From the NCBI GenBank assembly GCA_002305795.1, contig DBRF01000013.1, forward strand, positions 33,027-97,026: a stretch of DNA of 64,000 nt, read 5' to 3'. Made by a program: the position numbers and the translations under genes. The notes beneath the pieces were generated by a model. It ran no database searches and was not told where the DNA came from. It saw nothing but the letters and a program-made list of their open reading frames with translations. The stretch is from Ruminococcaceae bacterium UBA1375. Its GTDB lineage: Bacteria > Bacillota > Clostridia > Oscillospirales > Ruminococcaceae. This document shows, one piece after another, positions 25,119 through 33,515 of the stretch. Each line of letters begins with the position of its first letter. Within the stretch, counting starts at the first letter, position 1.

Positions 25119-25604
25119 ATGGATTACACCACATCCCCTCACGGACAGAAGGCCAAAGCCCTGTTTCTGGAAGGCTATAACTGCTCCCAGGCCATCGCCA
25201 TGGCCTTCCGGGAAGAACTGGAGCAGAAGGGATTTCCCATGCAGGCCACCCTGGCTATGGTAGGCTCTATGGGCGGCGGTATGGGACGGCTGCGGGAGGT
25301 CTGCGGCACCGTCAGCGCCATCTTTTTGGTGGCGGGGGCTCTGTATGGCTACAGCGACCCCAAGGACAAACAGGCCAAAGCGGAGCACTATGCCCGCATT
25401 CAGCAGCTGGCGGCCCGGTTCCAGGAGGTCAACGGCAAGGACACCATTGTCTGCCGGGAACTGCTGGGCCTGGACCACAAGAAAGACACCCCCACCCCCA
25501 GCGAACGCACCCCGGAATACTACAAAAAACGGCCCTGCCCGGATCTCTGTGCCATTTCGGCGGCGGTGCTGGAAGAGTATATCCAGCAGCACCCCTGGCA
25601 GTAA
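25119..25604 (+). CDS. C_GCAxxG_C_C family redox protein
   Basis: 161 residues of the C_GCAxxG_C_C family (PF09719-type): 'GYNCSQAIAMAF', 'GGGMGRLREVCGTVSA' and a C-terminal 'CPDLCA'. The conserved Cys residues are thought to bind metal or act in redox chemistry; the biochemical role is unknown. ATG 25119 has AAGGAG upstream within the end of iorB, so it is the third gene of the iorAB operon and probably a partner or accessory of 2-oxoacid metabolism (inference). Confidence 0.87.
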   Translation: MDYTTSPHGQKAKALFLEGYNCSQAIAMAFREELEQKGFPMQATLAMVGSMGGGMGRLREVCGTVSAIFLVAGALYGYSDPKDKQAKAEHYARIQQLAARFQEVNGKDTIVCRELLGLDHKKDTPTPSERTPEYYKKRPCPDLCAISAAVLEEYIQQHPWQ

Positions 25605-25621
25605 AATAAGACAAAACCATT

Positions 25622-25656
25622 CCGCCCCTCCGGTTTGATGCCGGAAGGGCGGTTTT
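25622..25656 (+). terminator. Terminator of iorAB operon
   Basis: CCGCCC...CCGG/CCGG...GGGCGG stem followed by TTTT. Confidence 0.85.
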
Positions 25657-25689
25657 CTCATGTATAGATTTTTGTAGACGTCGAGGGCT

Positions 25690-26262
25690 TTACTTCTTCA
25701 TCAGTCCGGCGCCGCTGTTCCAGGCCTGGCCGCACTTTTCCCCGATTTTGTAGTACCCGTTCTGGAATTGGTCAAAGACAAAGGCGCCCAGCTTGGCAGG
25801 GTCTACCCGTCCCTTTTCGTCCAGCACGCTGTCTTCCGCCAGTACATTGACGATCTCTCCCAGCACCCGGAAGCCGTAGGCGGTGTGCTGCAGCTCAGCC
25901 ACCTTGCACTCCAGGGTCAGGGGAAACTCCTCCACAACGGGAGCGTCTACCTTGTCGCTTTTCACGGCGTGGAGGCCGCTGCGCTGAAATTTGTCCTCCA
26001 TCTTGTTGCCGGTGGCGATGCCGAAAAAGTCCGCTTCCGCCAGATGGTCCACATCGGCAATGCTCAAGGTAAAGGCCATTTTTTCTTTGATGTTCTTGGC
26101 GGTTTTGTGGTCCTCGTCGATGTTTAAGGCCACCATGTTTTCGGCGCAGATACCGCCCCAGGCCATGTTCATCACGTCCACCTTGCCCTCTTGGTCATAG
26201 GTGGCGATCATCAGCACCGGCATGGGGAACAGGTAAGGCTTTACGCCCAGCTCTTTTTTCAT
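25690..26262 (-). CDS. Flavin reductase family protein
   Basis: 190 residues, FMN-binding split barrel: 'PYLFPMPVLMIATYD' start, 'MNMAWGGICAENMVALNI', 'FTLSIADVDHLAEADFFGIATG' and 'FRVLGEIVNV'. It is closer to the anaerobic flavoredoxin-like members than the 590-1162 protein. Likely a small FMN electron carrier or reductase. ATG 26262 has GGAGGT upstream; an earlier in-frame start (26334) is rejected. Single gene, converging with the iorAB operon. Confidence 0.87.
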   Translation of the reverse strand: MKKELGVKPYLFPMPVLMIATYDQEGKVDVMNMAWGGICAENMVALNIDEDHKTAKNIKEKMAFTLSIADVDHLAEADFFGIATGNKMEDKFQRSGLHAVKSDKVDAPVVEEFPLTLECKVAELQHTAYGFRVLGEIVNVLAEDSVLDEKGRVDPAKLGAFVFDQFQNGYYKIGEKCGQAWNSGAGLMKK

Positions 26263-26341
26263 GGAAATTACCTCCGTTTTCTTTGGGGACAAGCCCCTTT
26301 TCTTTATGATACCAGCCGGACCGGGAAAATACAAGTACCCT

Positions 26342-26368
26342 CCTTCCGGTAAACTGCTTACCGGAAGG
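26342..26368. other. Perfect 11-bp inverted repeat
   Basis: CCTTCCGGTAA and TTACCGGAAGG separated by ACTGC, between the uppP terminator and the flavin reductase start. No T tract, so a regulator site or an RNA hairpin is possible. Confidence 0.5.
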
Positions 26369-26384
26369 AAAGCGCCTTCGCCGA

Positions 26385-26418
26385 TAAAAAACGGGCGCTC
26401 CCGGAAGGGAACACCCGT
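26385..26418 (-). terminator. Terminator of uppP
   Basis: Minus strand ACGGG...CCCGT stem with TTTTTTATC following. Confidence 0.8.
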
Positions 26419-26451
26419 TGCAAGATCTTATATGAAATCGGATTTCCGATT

Positions 26452-27342
26452 TTACGCTTCCGCCGCCGTAAAGCTGACGATGCCGCACAGGGCCAAAATC
26501 AGCACAAACACGCCGAAAGCAATGCGGTAGATGGCAAATACCGTCATGGGCTTCTTTTGCAGGAAGGAGATGAACTTCTTCACCACAAACAGGGCCACCA
26601 CAAAGCTCACCACAAAGCCGATGACCATGCTCACCAGTTCGGTAGCGTTCATAGCGCCGAAGCCGCCCAGCTGGATCAGCTTCAATCCGCTCATCCCCAC
26701 CATTACCGGGATGGCCAGGAAGAAGGAGAACTCCGCACTGGCGGTGGTGGAAAGTCCTGCAAACCAGCCGCCGATGATGGTGGAGGCGCTGCGGCTCATG
26801 CCGGGGATAATGGATAAGCACTGGAAGCAGCCGATGATAATGGCCTGTTTTACACTGACCTGGAGCCACCCTTCACTCTGAGGGGTGACTGGGGCCTTTT
26901 TGCAGAACTTTTCCGCCAGAATCATGGCCACGCCGCCCAGGGCCAGCACAATGGAAACGCTGACTGGGTTAAACAGGTAGGTGTCCGCAATGTCCCCCAG
27001 CAGCAGCACGCCGATGAAGCCGGGGATACAGGTGATGGCCAGCATGACCCAGAACCGCAGGCCGGTTTGTGCGTAAGGCCGCACTACAATCCCGTTTTCC
27101 TTTTTGGGGAAGAAATTTTGCAGGGTGCGCAGAATCTTTTTCCGGTACAGCACGATCACCGCCAAAATGGCTCCCAGCTGAATCACATAGGAGTAGGTGT
27201 TGATGTATTGCTGTGAGGCGTTGAAACTGAGGATGTCCTCAAATACAATCAGGTGGCCGGTGGAGGAGATGGGCAGAAACTCGGTAATGCCCTCTACGAT
27301 CCCCAGCAAAAAAGATTTGATACAGAATAAAACGCTGTCCAT
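26452..27342 (-). CDS. uppP: Undecaprenyl-diphosphatase (BacA type)
   Basis: 296 residues, about eight membrane helices. It recycles undecaprenyl diphosphate to the monophosphate carrier of cell-wall synthesis. Both catalytic signatures are present: 'EGITEFLPISSTGHL' near residue 15 and 'PGMSRSASTIIGG' near 185. Overproduction of the family gives bacitracin resistance. ATG 27342 with GGGAG upstream. It is monocistronic, with a TATAAT-like -10 about 30 bases upstream (minus strand) and no good -35. Confidence 0.96.
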   Translation of the reverse strand: MDSVLFCIKSFLLGIVEGITEFLPISSTGHLIVFEDILSFNASQQYINTYSYVIQLGAILAVIVLYRKKILRTLQNFFPKKENGIVVRPYAQTGLRFWVMLAITCIPGFIGVLLLGDIADTYLFNPVSVSIVLALGGVAMILAEKFCKKAPVTPQSEGWLQVSVKQAIIIGCFQCLSIIPGMSRSASTIIGGWFAGLSTTASAEFSFFLAIPVMVGMSGLKLIQLGGFGAMNATELVSMVIGFVVSFVVALFVVKKFISFLQKKPMTVFAIYRIAFGVFVLILALCGIVSFTAAEA

Positions 27343-27560
27343 AGTAACTCCCTTTCTTGCCAGTTTACAAATTATACGAAATGTCTTTTGGTATCATACC
27401 ATATCCCCAGGGAAAAAGGAAGAGGAAAACAAACAGTTTCAAAAGATTTTAAGATTGGGAAAAGTTTGAAATCTATTTGGTAAACCATTAGCTGTTGGTT
27501 TGAGCCAGGACGGTTGAAATATATAAAGATGTAATATAATGATTGGCGGAGTTAATCATT

Positions 27561-27887
27561 ATGGTTCCCACTTTGCTACCCAAAAAGCAAGGGGTGTCCT
27601 TCCACAGCTGGCAGATCAACCAAGGTTCCGGTGTGCTGGCGGACCCCGGTGCCGTAAGCACCACCTTCCGGATGCCGGCAGAGGATGTGACCCTCACTGC
27701 CGGTGTGGGCCAAAACCCGGCGGATGTGAATGAGGACAGTCAGGTGGACGTGGCTGACGTTATGTCGCTGGCCCAACAGATTGTGAACGGCAGCACCAGC
27801 ACTCAATATGACTTCAACCAGGACGGCATTTTGGATGTGCTGGACGTCATGACCTTGGCGCAGCAGATTGTAAATCAAACCGTATAA
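27561..27887 (+). pseudogene. Orphan dockerin fragment with InlB B-repeat remnant
   Basis: Open frame of about 108 residues from ATG 27561 (a TTG at 27543 is also possible). Residues 13-46 look like the end of a Listeria-Bacteroides/InlB B-type repeat ('GSGVLADPGAVSTTFRMP'), followed by a full dockerin type I pair: 'DVNEDSQVDVADVMSLA' and 'DFNQDGILDVLDVMTLA'. There is no signal peptide and no catalytic domain, so it is most likely the surviving 3' end of a large secreted dockerin protein. A -10-like TATAAT lies at 27535-27540. The dockerin matches those at 49631-53004. Confidence 0.75.
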
Positions 27888-27895
27888 ATAATGAA

Positions 27896-27926
27896 CCCCG
27901 CTGCTCAATTAGGCAGCGGGGATTTT
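27896..27926 (+). terminator. Terminator after dockerin fragment
   Basis: CCCCGCTGC/GCAGCGGGG stem followed by ATTTT. Confidence 0.8.
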
Positions 27927-27967
27927 CTCATCTAATTTTACTTTTCGATTCCAATGGGGAAGGCGGT

Positions 27968-28774
27968 TTAAAACCCTTTCAGCACTCCTCTGGCCCAACC
28001 TACCTTTTTGCCTTCCAGCAGGTACTGCTTCATGGACCGCTGCAAAGAGGTGGTTTCCGCCAGTTGTTCATAGGGTACCTTGGGGCCGGGGAACACCCAG
28101 TTCAGCACTGCGGTGCTGTCCCAGTCTACGCTTTGGACTTCAAAGCAGTTCGCAAACTGCAAGATCCGGGAGTCTTCCGGCAGCAGTTCCTGCAAAGCAG
28201 GGCTGAGCATCCAGGAGTCGCAGATCACCGGCGCCTGGTAGAAATCCGGGAACTGGTGCAAAAACAGCCGCCGCATCTGCCGCACCGAATCCCGGAGCAG
28301 CTGGGGTTCCAGCTTGGCGTCGGAGGGAATGTGCAGGGACACCACCGGCCCGTTTTCGGTTTTCACCCGCTCAAATTCCAACTGGCCCAGCCGGAACTCA
28401 CAGAGGGAAAGCTGCCGGGGCAGCCACCAGCCCCAGGGGAAGGTGTAGCTTCCGTAATAGGTGTTCTGCCACTCCAAGAACCGGGGAATAAACTTCATGG
28501 TGTCCCAAAACACCTCTTCCGGGATGCCTTTCTGACGGTACTGCCGGTAGGTGTTTAAGGCGCAGTGGAGCTGGCAGGTCAGCATTTTCAGCCCTTTGGG
28601 GTCCTCTCCAAACTGCTGGGTGAGCAGTTGGATGCCCTTGTCCCATTGTTTGGGGGAAAACAGCCGCCGCCAATACTGCTCCATGGCGGGGTGGCGGTAG
28701 GTTTGATTGATTTGGTTGACTTCGTCCTGCACTGGCTGGGGCAGGAGGGTTTCGCAGAGGGTGGAAAAATTCAT
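27968..28774 (-). CDS. NAT_N/GNAT_C-type acyltransferase domain protein
   Basis: 268 residues. The layout matches the two-domain acyltransferase family of Firmicutes with an N-terminal NAT_N-like helical part (1-120) and a C-terminal GNAT_C-like part; key segments are 'LHIPSDAKLEPQLLRDS', 'FFLHQFPDF'-type helix here 'LFLHQFPDFYQAP', 'CDSWMLSPALQELL' and 'SRILQFANCF'. The substrate is unknown. AAGGAG precedes ATG 28774. Third gene after queA and tgt with a 31-base gap, probably cotranscribed without evident functional link. Confidence 0.75.
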   Translation of the reverse strand: MNFSTLCETLLPQPVQDEVNQINQTYRHPAMEQYWRRLFSPKQWDKGIQLLTQQFGEDPKGLKMLTCQLHCALNTYRQYRQKGIPEEVFWDTMKFIPRFLEWQNTYYGSYTFPWGWWLPRQLSLCEFRLGQLEFERVKTENGPVVSLHIPSDAKLEPQLLRDSVRQMRRLFLHQFPDFYQAPVICDSWMLSPALQELLPEDSRILQFANCFEVQSVDWDSTAVLNWVFPGPKVPYEQLAETTSLQRSMKQYLLEGKKVGWARGVLKGF

Positions 28775-28805
28775 GGCTTCTCCTTATGGGTGATGTTGGG
28801 TAGTG

Positions 28806-29936
28806 TTAGATGCGTTGGTCCAGCAGACCGGAGTAGGTGCGGCGGAATTCTTCAAAGGTGCCGCCCTCCAGGGCGTCCCGAATCCGTTCCATTAAGGTGT
28901 TGTAAAAATACAGGTTGTGCATCACTGCCAGCCGCATGGCCAGCAGTTCGTTGGCTTTGAACAGGTGCCGCAGATAGGCACGGCTGTGACGGCGGCAGGT
29001 GGGGCAGTGGCAGGTTTCGTCGATGGGACGGTCATCCTCGGCGTACTTGGCGTTGAGGATGTTGCGAATGCCCTCCCAGGTGTTCAGATGGCCGTGGCGG
29101 GCGTTGCGGCTGGGCATAACGCAGTCGAACATATCAATGCCTCTGGCCACCCCTTCGATGATGTTGGAGGGGGTACCCACTCCCATGAGGTATCGGGGTT
29201 TGTCCTTGGGAGCGAAGGGCAGCACCACGTCCAAAATGTGGTACATCTCCTGGGTGGGTTCCCCCACTGCCAGTCCTCCGATGGCGTAGCCGTCCAAATC
29301 CAACTCGGCGATTTCCTTCATGTGTTCAATCCGTAAATCGTCGTAGGTGCATCCCTGGTTGATGCCGAACAGCTTCTGCTGGGGATTGAGGGTTTCCGGC
29401 AGGGCGTTGAGCCTTGCCATCTCTTCCTTGCACCGCTTCAGCCACCGGGTGGTCCGGGCACAGCTCTGCTTGGCGTACTCGTAGGGGGCGGGGTTTTCCA
29501 CGCATTCATCAAAGGCCATGGCGATGGTGGAGCCCAGATGGGACTGGATTTGCATGCTTTCCTCCGGCCCCATAAACAGGACCCGTCCGTCCACATGGCT
29601 GTGGAAGGTGACCCCTTCTTCTTTGATTTTCCGCAGAGAAGCCAGGCTGAACACCTGGAATCCCCCGCTGTCGGTGAGGATGGGTCGCTCCCACCCCATA
29701 AACTTGTGCAGGCCGCCCCGGCGGTAAATCAACTCGTCTCCGGGACGGATGTGAAGGTGGTAGGTGTTGCACAGCTCCACCTGGCACTTTAAGTCCACCA
29801 AATCGTAGGAGGACACGCCCCCTTTGATGGCGGCAGCAGTGCCTACATTCATAAATACCGGGGTCTGCACCACGCCGTGAACGGTGTCCAGCCGTCCCCG
29901 CCGGGCCAGTCCCTGCTGGGATAGTAAGGTGTACAT
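28806..29936 (-). CDS. tgt: Queuine tRNA-guanine transglycosylase
   Basis: 376 residues, TIM-barrel enzyme that exchanges guanine-34 of GUN-anticodon tRNAs for preQ1. Seen: 'TPVFMNVGTAAAIKG', 'LTDSGGFQVFSL' with the catalytic-site Asp, 'GFGGLAVGE'-type loop here 'YAIGGLAVGE', nucleophile region 'FDCVMPSRNARHG', and zinc ligands 'CHCPTCRRHSRAYLRHL'. The 11-base gap to queA shows that both steps of queuosine tRNA modification are one operon. Confidence 0.97.
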   Translation of the reverse strand: MYTLLSQQGLARRGRLDTVHGVVQTPVFMNVGTAAAIKGGVSSYDLVDLKCQVELCNTYHLHIRPGDELIYRRGGLHKFMGWERPILTDSGGFQVFSLASLRKIKEEGVTFHSHVDGRVLFMGPEESMQIQSHLGSTIAMAFDECVENPAPYEYAKQSCARTTRWLKRCKEEMARLNALPETLNPQQKLFGINQGCTYDDLRIEHMKEIAELDLDGYAIGGLAVGEPTQEMYHILDVVLPFAPKDKPRYLMGVGTPSNIIEGVARGIDMFDCVMPSRNARHGHLNTWEGIRNILNAKYAEDDRPIDETCHCPTCRRHSRAYLRHLFKANELLAMRLAVMHNLYFYNTLMERIRDALEGGTFEEFRRTYSGLLDQRI

Positions 29937-29947
29937 CCAGGACCTCC

Positions 29948-30973
29948 TTAAAGGAACAGGCAGGCGTCCCCGAAGGAAAAGAACCGGTATTCCAGTTTCA
30001 CCGCCTCCTCATAGGCATGTAAGATATGTTCCCGGCCGGCAAAGGCGCTGACCAGCATGATCAGGGTGCTTTCCGGCAGGTGGAAGTTGGTAATCAGCCC
30101 GTCCAGCACCTTAAATTCGTAGCCGGGGTAGATGAAAATGTCGGTGTACCCCTCCCAGGGCTGGATTTGGCCGGTAAAGGTGGCGACGCTTTCCAGGGTG
30201 CGGCAGCTGGTGGTGCCCACGGCAATCACCCGGCCCCCGTTGGCTTTGGTTTTTAGGATTTTCTCCGCCGTCTCTTTGGGGAGCAGACAGTGTTCCGAAT
30301 GCATTTTGTGTTCCGCCACTTCCTGGGCCTTCACCGGACGGAAAGTGCCTAACCCAACGTGCAGGGTTACCGAAGCGAAGTCCACCCCCATGGCCCGGAT
30401 TTTGTCCATCAGCTCCGGGGTGAAGTGGAGCCCGGCGGTGGGGGCGGCGGCGCTGCCCAGCTCTTTGGAATACACTGTCTGGTAGCGCTCCTTGTCCTGG
30501 AGTTTTTCGGTGATGTAGGGGGGCAGGGGCATCTGGCCGATTTGGTCCAGCACCGAATAGAAGTTGCCGTTGCAGGTAAACTTCACCATCCGGTTGCCGT
30601 CCTCCTTCACCTCCACCACTTCTCCGGTGAGCAGCCCGTCCCCGAAGATGAGTTTGACGCCGGGCTTGGCTTTTTTGCCGGGCTTGGCCAGGCACTCCCA
30701 CACCATGTTTTCCTTCTGCTCCAACAGCAGCAGCTCCATGTGGGCGCCGGTGTCTTCTTTGTAGCCGTACAACCGGGCGGGAAGCACCCGGGAATCGTTG
30801 ATGACCAGCAGGTCCCCGGGGCGGAGATAGTCCACAATGTCGTAAAAGTGGCGGTGCTCCATCTTGCCGGTAAACCGGTCCATCACCAGCAGACGGGAAT
30901 GGTCTCGGGGCTCTACCGGAGTCTGGGCGATCCGCTCTTTGGGAAGATCGTAATAAAAGTCGTGTGTTTTCAT
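29948..30973 (-). CDS. queA: S-adenosylmethionine:tRNA ribosyltransferase-isomerase
   Basis: 341 residues, full length. It converts preQ1-tRNA to epoxyqueuosine-tRNA using SAM as ribosyl donor. Conserved stretches include 'FYYDLPKERIAQTP', 'RDHSRLLV', 'LVINDSRVLPARL', 'GSAAAPTAGLHFT', 'VTLHVGLGTFRPV' and 'TNFHLPESTLIMLVSA'. First gene of the queA-tgt operon, behind a consensus promoter. No preQ1 riboswitch fits in the 35-base leader. Confidence 0.97.
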   Translation of the reverse strand: MKTHDFYYDLPKERIAQTPVEPRDHSRLLVMDRFTGKMEHRHFYDIVDYLRPGDLLVINDSRVLPARLYGYKEDTGAHMELLLLEQKENMVWECLAKPGKKAKPGVKLIFGDGLLTGEVVEVKEDGNRMVKFTCNGNFYSVLDQIGQMPLPPYITEKLQDKERYQTVYSKELGSAAAPTAGLHFTPELMDKIRAMGVDFASVTLHVGLGTFRPVKAQEVAEHKMHSEHCLLPKETAEKILKTKANGGRVIAVGTTSCRTLESVATFTGQIQPWEGYTDIFIYPGYEFKVLDGLITNFHLPESTLIMLVSAFAGREHILHAYEEAVKLEYRFFSFGDACLFL

Positions 30974-31008
30974 GCAGTGCGCTTTCCTTCTTTAAGTTAG
31001 TTATGCTC

Positions 31009-31037
31009 ATTGTAGCAAAGGCGGGGGATTCTGTCAA
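31009..31037 (-). promoter_or_regulatory. Promoter of queA-tgt
   Basis: Minus strand TTGACA, 17 bases, TACAAT. The spacer ends CGCCTTTGC, much like the capA promoter at 34593-34621. Confidence 0.8.
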
Positions 31038-31100
31038 ACACCGGGACTTGGCTGTGGATTGGGTGGGTTTCCTTTCCTGGGGGAATCGGGGGAAAAACTG

Positions 31101-31129
31101 TTGACATCCGCTCTACGGGATGGTATGAT
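31101..31129 (+). promoter_or_regulatory. Promoter of asd-dapA-dapB
   Basis: TTGACA (31101-31106), 17 bases, TATGAT (31124-31129), placing the start point about ten bases before the riboswitch. Confidence 0.8.
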
Positions 31130-31145
31130 AGGGGCATGGAAATCG

Positions 31146-31309
31146 GATAGAGGTTGCGGTTTTTATCAGTACCCCGGCTCTTATGGAAGCACCCGCCGGA
31201 CTGGGGGAAAGGAAACGCCGCCGAAGGAAGGCTGCAGGGCAGCGGTTTTCCTGATGGTGCGCTGAACAAGCGTATCATTGTCATCATAGAGTATGATGGA
31301 GCGCTATCC
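31146..31309 (+). ncRNA. Lysine riboswitch (L box)
   Basis: The P1 strands GATAGAG (31146) and CGCTATC (31302-31308) pair. Between them are the conserved core blocks AGAGGTTGCG, ATCAGTA, GGGGAAAGGAAACGCCGCCG and GAAGGAAG, and the last arm pairs TCATCATA with TATGATGGA, in the same order as in the Bacillus lysC leader. A terminator lies 60 bases downstream, before asd, so lysine should switch off transcription of the lysine-branch genes. Confidence 0.9.
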
Positions 31310-31370
31310 ACCGATCCGGCTGAGGCACCTTGCCGGAAACGTGGGTCGGGTAACCAATACCTAGGATGCG

Positions 31371-31395
31371 CCGGTTTTTGCAAACCGGTTTTTTT
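31371..31395 (+). terminator. Riboswitch-controlled terminator
   Basis: CCGGTTT/AAACCGG stem followed by seven T, the expression platform of the lysine riboswitch. Confidence 0.85.
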
Positions 31396-31427
31396 GTTGC
31401 CGGAATTTGAATGGAGGTATCATAGCG

Positions 31428-32504
31428 ATGAAGCAGTATCAAGTGGGGATCATCGGCGCCACCGGTATGGTGGGTCAGCGCTTTGCCACCCTGTTGGAGA
31501 ACCACCCCTGGTTTACCGTGAAAAAATTAGCCGCCAGCGCCCGCAGCGCCGGCAAGACCTATGAAGAAGCCCTGGGAGACCGCTGGTGCATGAGCACCCC
31601 GGTGCCGGAATCCATGAAACAGATGGTGGTGCTGGATGCCTCCAAGGTAGAGGAAGTGGCCGACGGGCTGGACTTTGTGTTCTGCGCCGTGGATATGCCC
31701 AAGGACCAGATCCGGGCCTTAGAAGAAGCCTACGCCAAGGCAGAATGCCCGGTGGTAAGCAACAACTCCGCCCACCGCCACACCCCCGACGTACCCATGG
31801 TGGTGCCGGAAATCAATCCGGAACACACCGGCATCATCCCCGCCCAGCGCAAGCGCCTGGGCACCAAGAAGGGCTTTATTGCAGTAAAATCCAACTGCTC
31901 CCTGCAAAGCTACGTTCCCGCCTTGCACCCTCTGCGCAAGTACGGCTTGACCAAGGTGCTGGCCACCACCTACCAGGCCATCAGCGGCGCCGGCAAGACC
32001 TTTGCCCGCTGGCCGGAAATGGTGGATAACCTGATTCCCTATATCGGCGGGGAAGAGGAAAAGAGCGAAAAGGAACCCTTGAAGCTGTGGGGACACATTG
32101 AAGGCGACGTGATCGTGGACGCCGACGGCCCATCCATCACCACCCAGTGCCTGCGGGTGCCGGTGAGCGACGGCCACACCGCTGCGGTGTTCATGTCCTT
32201 TGAAAATAAGCCTTCCATGGAGCAGATCAAGAAGGATTGGGCGGACTTTGTGGGAGAAGCCCAGAAGCGCAACCTCCCCAGCGCCCCCAAACAGTTCTTG
32301 CATTACTTTGAAGAAAACGACCAGCCCCAGATTAAGTCCGCCCGGGAACTGGAGCACGGCATGGCCATCTCCATCGGACGGCTGCGGGAAGACAGCCAGT
32401 ACGACTACAAGTTCGTCTGCATGTCCCACAACACCCTCCGGGGCGCTGCCGGCGGCGCTGTGCTGTTGGCGGAGCTGTTGGCGGACCAGGGCTGGATGGA
32501 CTGA
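31428..32504 (+). CDS. asd: Aspartate-semialdehyde dehydrogenase
   Basis: 358 residues. Reduces aspartyl phosphate to aspartate semialdehyde, the branch point to lysine, threonine and methionine. NADP site 'GIIGATGMVGQRF', catalytic Cys in 'VKSNCSLQSY', 'QAISGAGKTF' and 'RVPVSDGHTAAV' with the acid/base His. It is of the longer archaeal/fungal-like class (about 355 residues) rather than the E. coli class. ATG 31428 follows GGAGG; an upstream start (31407) is rejected. Under the lysine riboswitch, first in asd-dapA-dapB. Confidence 0.96.
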   Translation: MKQYQVGIIGATGMVGQRFATLLENHPWFTVKKLAASARSAGKTYEEALGDRWCMSTPVPESMKQMVVLDASKVEEVADGLDFVFCAVDMPKDQIRALEEAYAKAECPVVSNNSAHRHTPDVPMVVPEINPEHTGIIPAQRKRLGTKKGFIAVKSNCSLQSYVPALHPLRKYGLTKVLATTYQAISGAGKTFARWPEMVDNLIPYIGGEEEKSEKEPLKLWGHIEGDVIVDADGPSITTQCLRVPVSDGHTAAVFMSFENKPSMEQIKKDWADFVGEAQKRNLPSAPKQFLHYFEENDQPQIKSARELEHGMAISIGRLREDSQYDYKFVCMSHNTLRGAAGGAVLLAELLADQGWMD

Positions 32505-32540
32505 TTGCAACCCCTTTGATTTCGGAAAGAAGGTTTCAAT

Positions 32541-33431
32541 ATGACCAAGAAGAGAATCTTTACCGGCGCCGGCGTGGCCATCGTCACCCCTATGAACGCC
32601 GACGGTTCGGTAAATTATGAAGCCATGGGCCAGCTCATTGAGCAGCAGGTGACCGGCGGCACCGATGCCATCATCGTCTGCGGCACCACCGGGGAATCCT
32701 CCACCCTCACCGACGAGGAACACCGCCGGGTGATTCAGTTTACCGTGGCCCAGGTCAACCATCGGATTCCGGTGGTGGCCGGCACCGGCAGCAACGACAC
32801 CGCCTACTGCCTGGAACTGAGCCAGGAAGCGGAAAAGATGGGGGTAGACGGCCTGCTGCTGGTCACCCCTTACTACAATAAGTGCTCCCAGAAGGGCCTG
32901 ATTCGCCATTACCTCACCGTGGCGGATGCGGTGGATTTGCCCATGATCCTGTACAGCGTCTCCAGCCGTACCGGGGTGAACATCCTCCCCGAGACTTTGA
33001 AAGAGCTCTCCAAACACCCCAACATTGTGGCGGTGAAGGAAGCCAGCGGCAGCATCAGCCAGGTGGCGAAAATCCGCCATCTCTGCGGGGATGACCTGGA
33101 TGTGTACTCCGGCAACGACGACCAGATTGTACCCCTGCTGAGCCTGGGGGGCATCGGGGTGATCTCGGTGCTGAGCAACCTGATGCCCAAGGAAACCCAC
33201 GACATCTGCCAGCTTTACTTTGACGGCAAGGTGCAGGAAAGCGCTGCCTTGCAGTTAAAGCTGCTTGACTTGATTAACAACCTGTTTGCGGATGTGAACC
33301 CCATTCCGGTGAAGGAAGCGTTGAATATGATGGGCTTCCCGGCCGGTCCCTGCCGGATGCCTCTCTGTGAGATGGACGACGGCCCCCGGGAAAAGCTCCG
33401 GGCCAGCATGGCGGCAGTGGGGCTGCTGTAA
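32541..33431 (+). CDS. dapA: 4-hydroxy-tetrahydrodipicolinate synthase
   Basis: 296 residues, TIM barrel of the NAL family. Condenses pyruvate with aspartate semialdehyde. The Schiff-base Lys lies in 'IVAVKEASGS', substrate-binding 'GTTGESSTL', Tyr in 'PMILYSVSSRTGVN' and 'GNDDQIVPLLSLGG'. AAAGAAGG precedes ATG 32541, 36 bases after asd. Confidence 0.97.
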   Translation: MTKKRIFTGAGVAIVTPMNADGSVNYEAMGQLIEQQVTGGTDAIIVCGTTGESSTLTDEEHRRVIQFTVAQVNHRIPVVAGTGSNDTAYCLELSQEAEKMGVDGLLLVTPYYNKCSQKGLIRHYLTVADAVDLPMILYSVSSRTGVNILPETLKELSKHPNIVAVKEASGSISQVAKIRHLCGDDLDVYSGNDDQIVPLLSLGGIGVISVLSNLMPKETHDICQLYFDGKVQESAALQLKLLDLINNLFADVNPIPVKEALNMMGFPAGPCRMPLCEMDDGPREKLRASMAAVGLL

Positions 33432-33444
33432 CGGAAAACAAATC

Positions 33445-33483
33445 GGTTCTCTCCTTCGGGACTCCCGGGAGAGGACCTTTTTT
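33445..33483 (+). terminator. Intercistronic hairpin between dapA and dapB
   Basis: GGTTCTCTCC/GGAGAGGACC stem with TTTTTT following, inside the operon. Partial termination is likely, as there is no clear separate promoter for dapB. Confidence 0.65.
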
Positions 33484-33515
33484 GGGAAAGGATAACCAAG
33501 AAAGGAAGTATCGCA

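Noticed and set aside
27539..27733. Alternative frame over the dockerin fragment
   Set aside because: The dockerin motifs are in the other frame.
31038..31427. T-box or SAM riboswitch upstream of asd
   Set aside because: Core blocks match the lysine riboswitch; no T-box AGGGUGGNACCGCG sequence.
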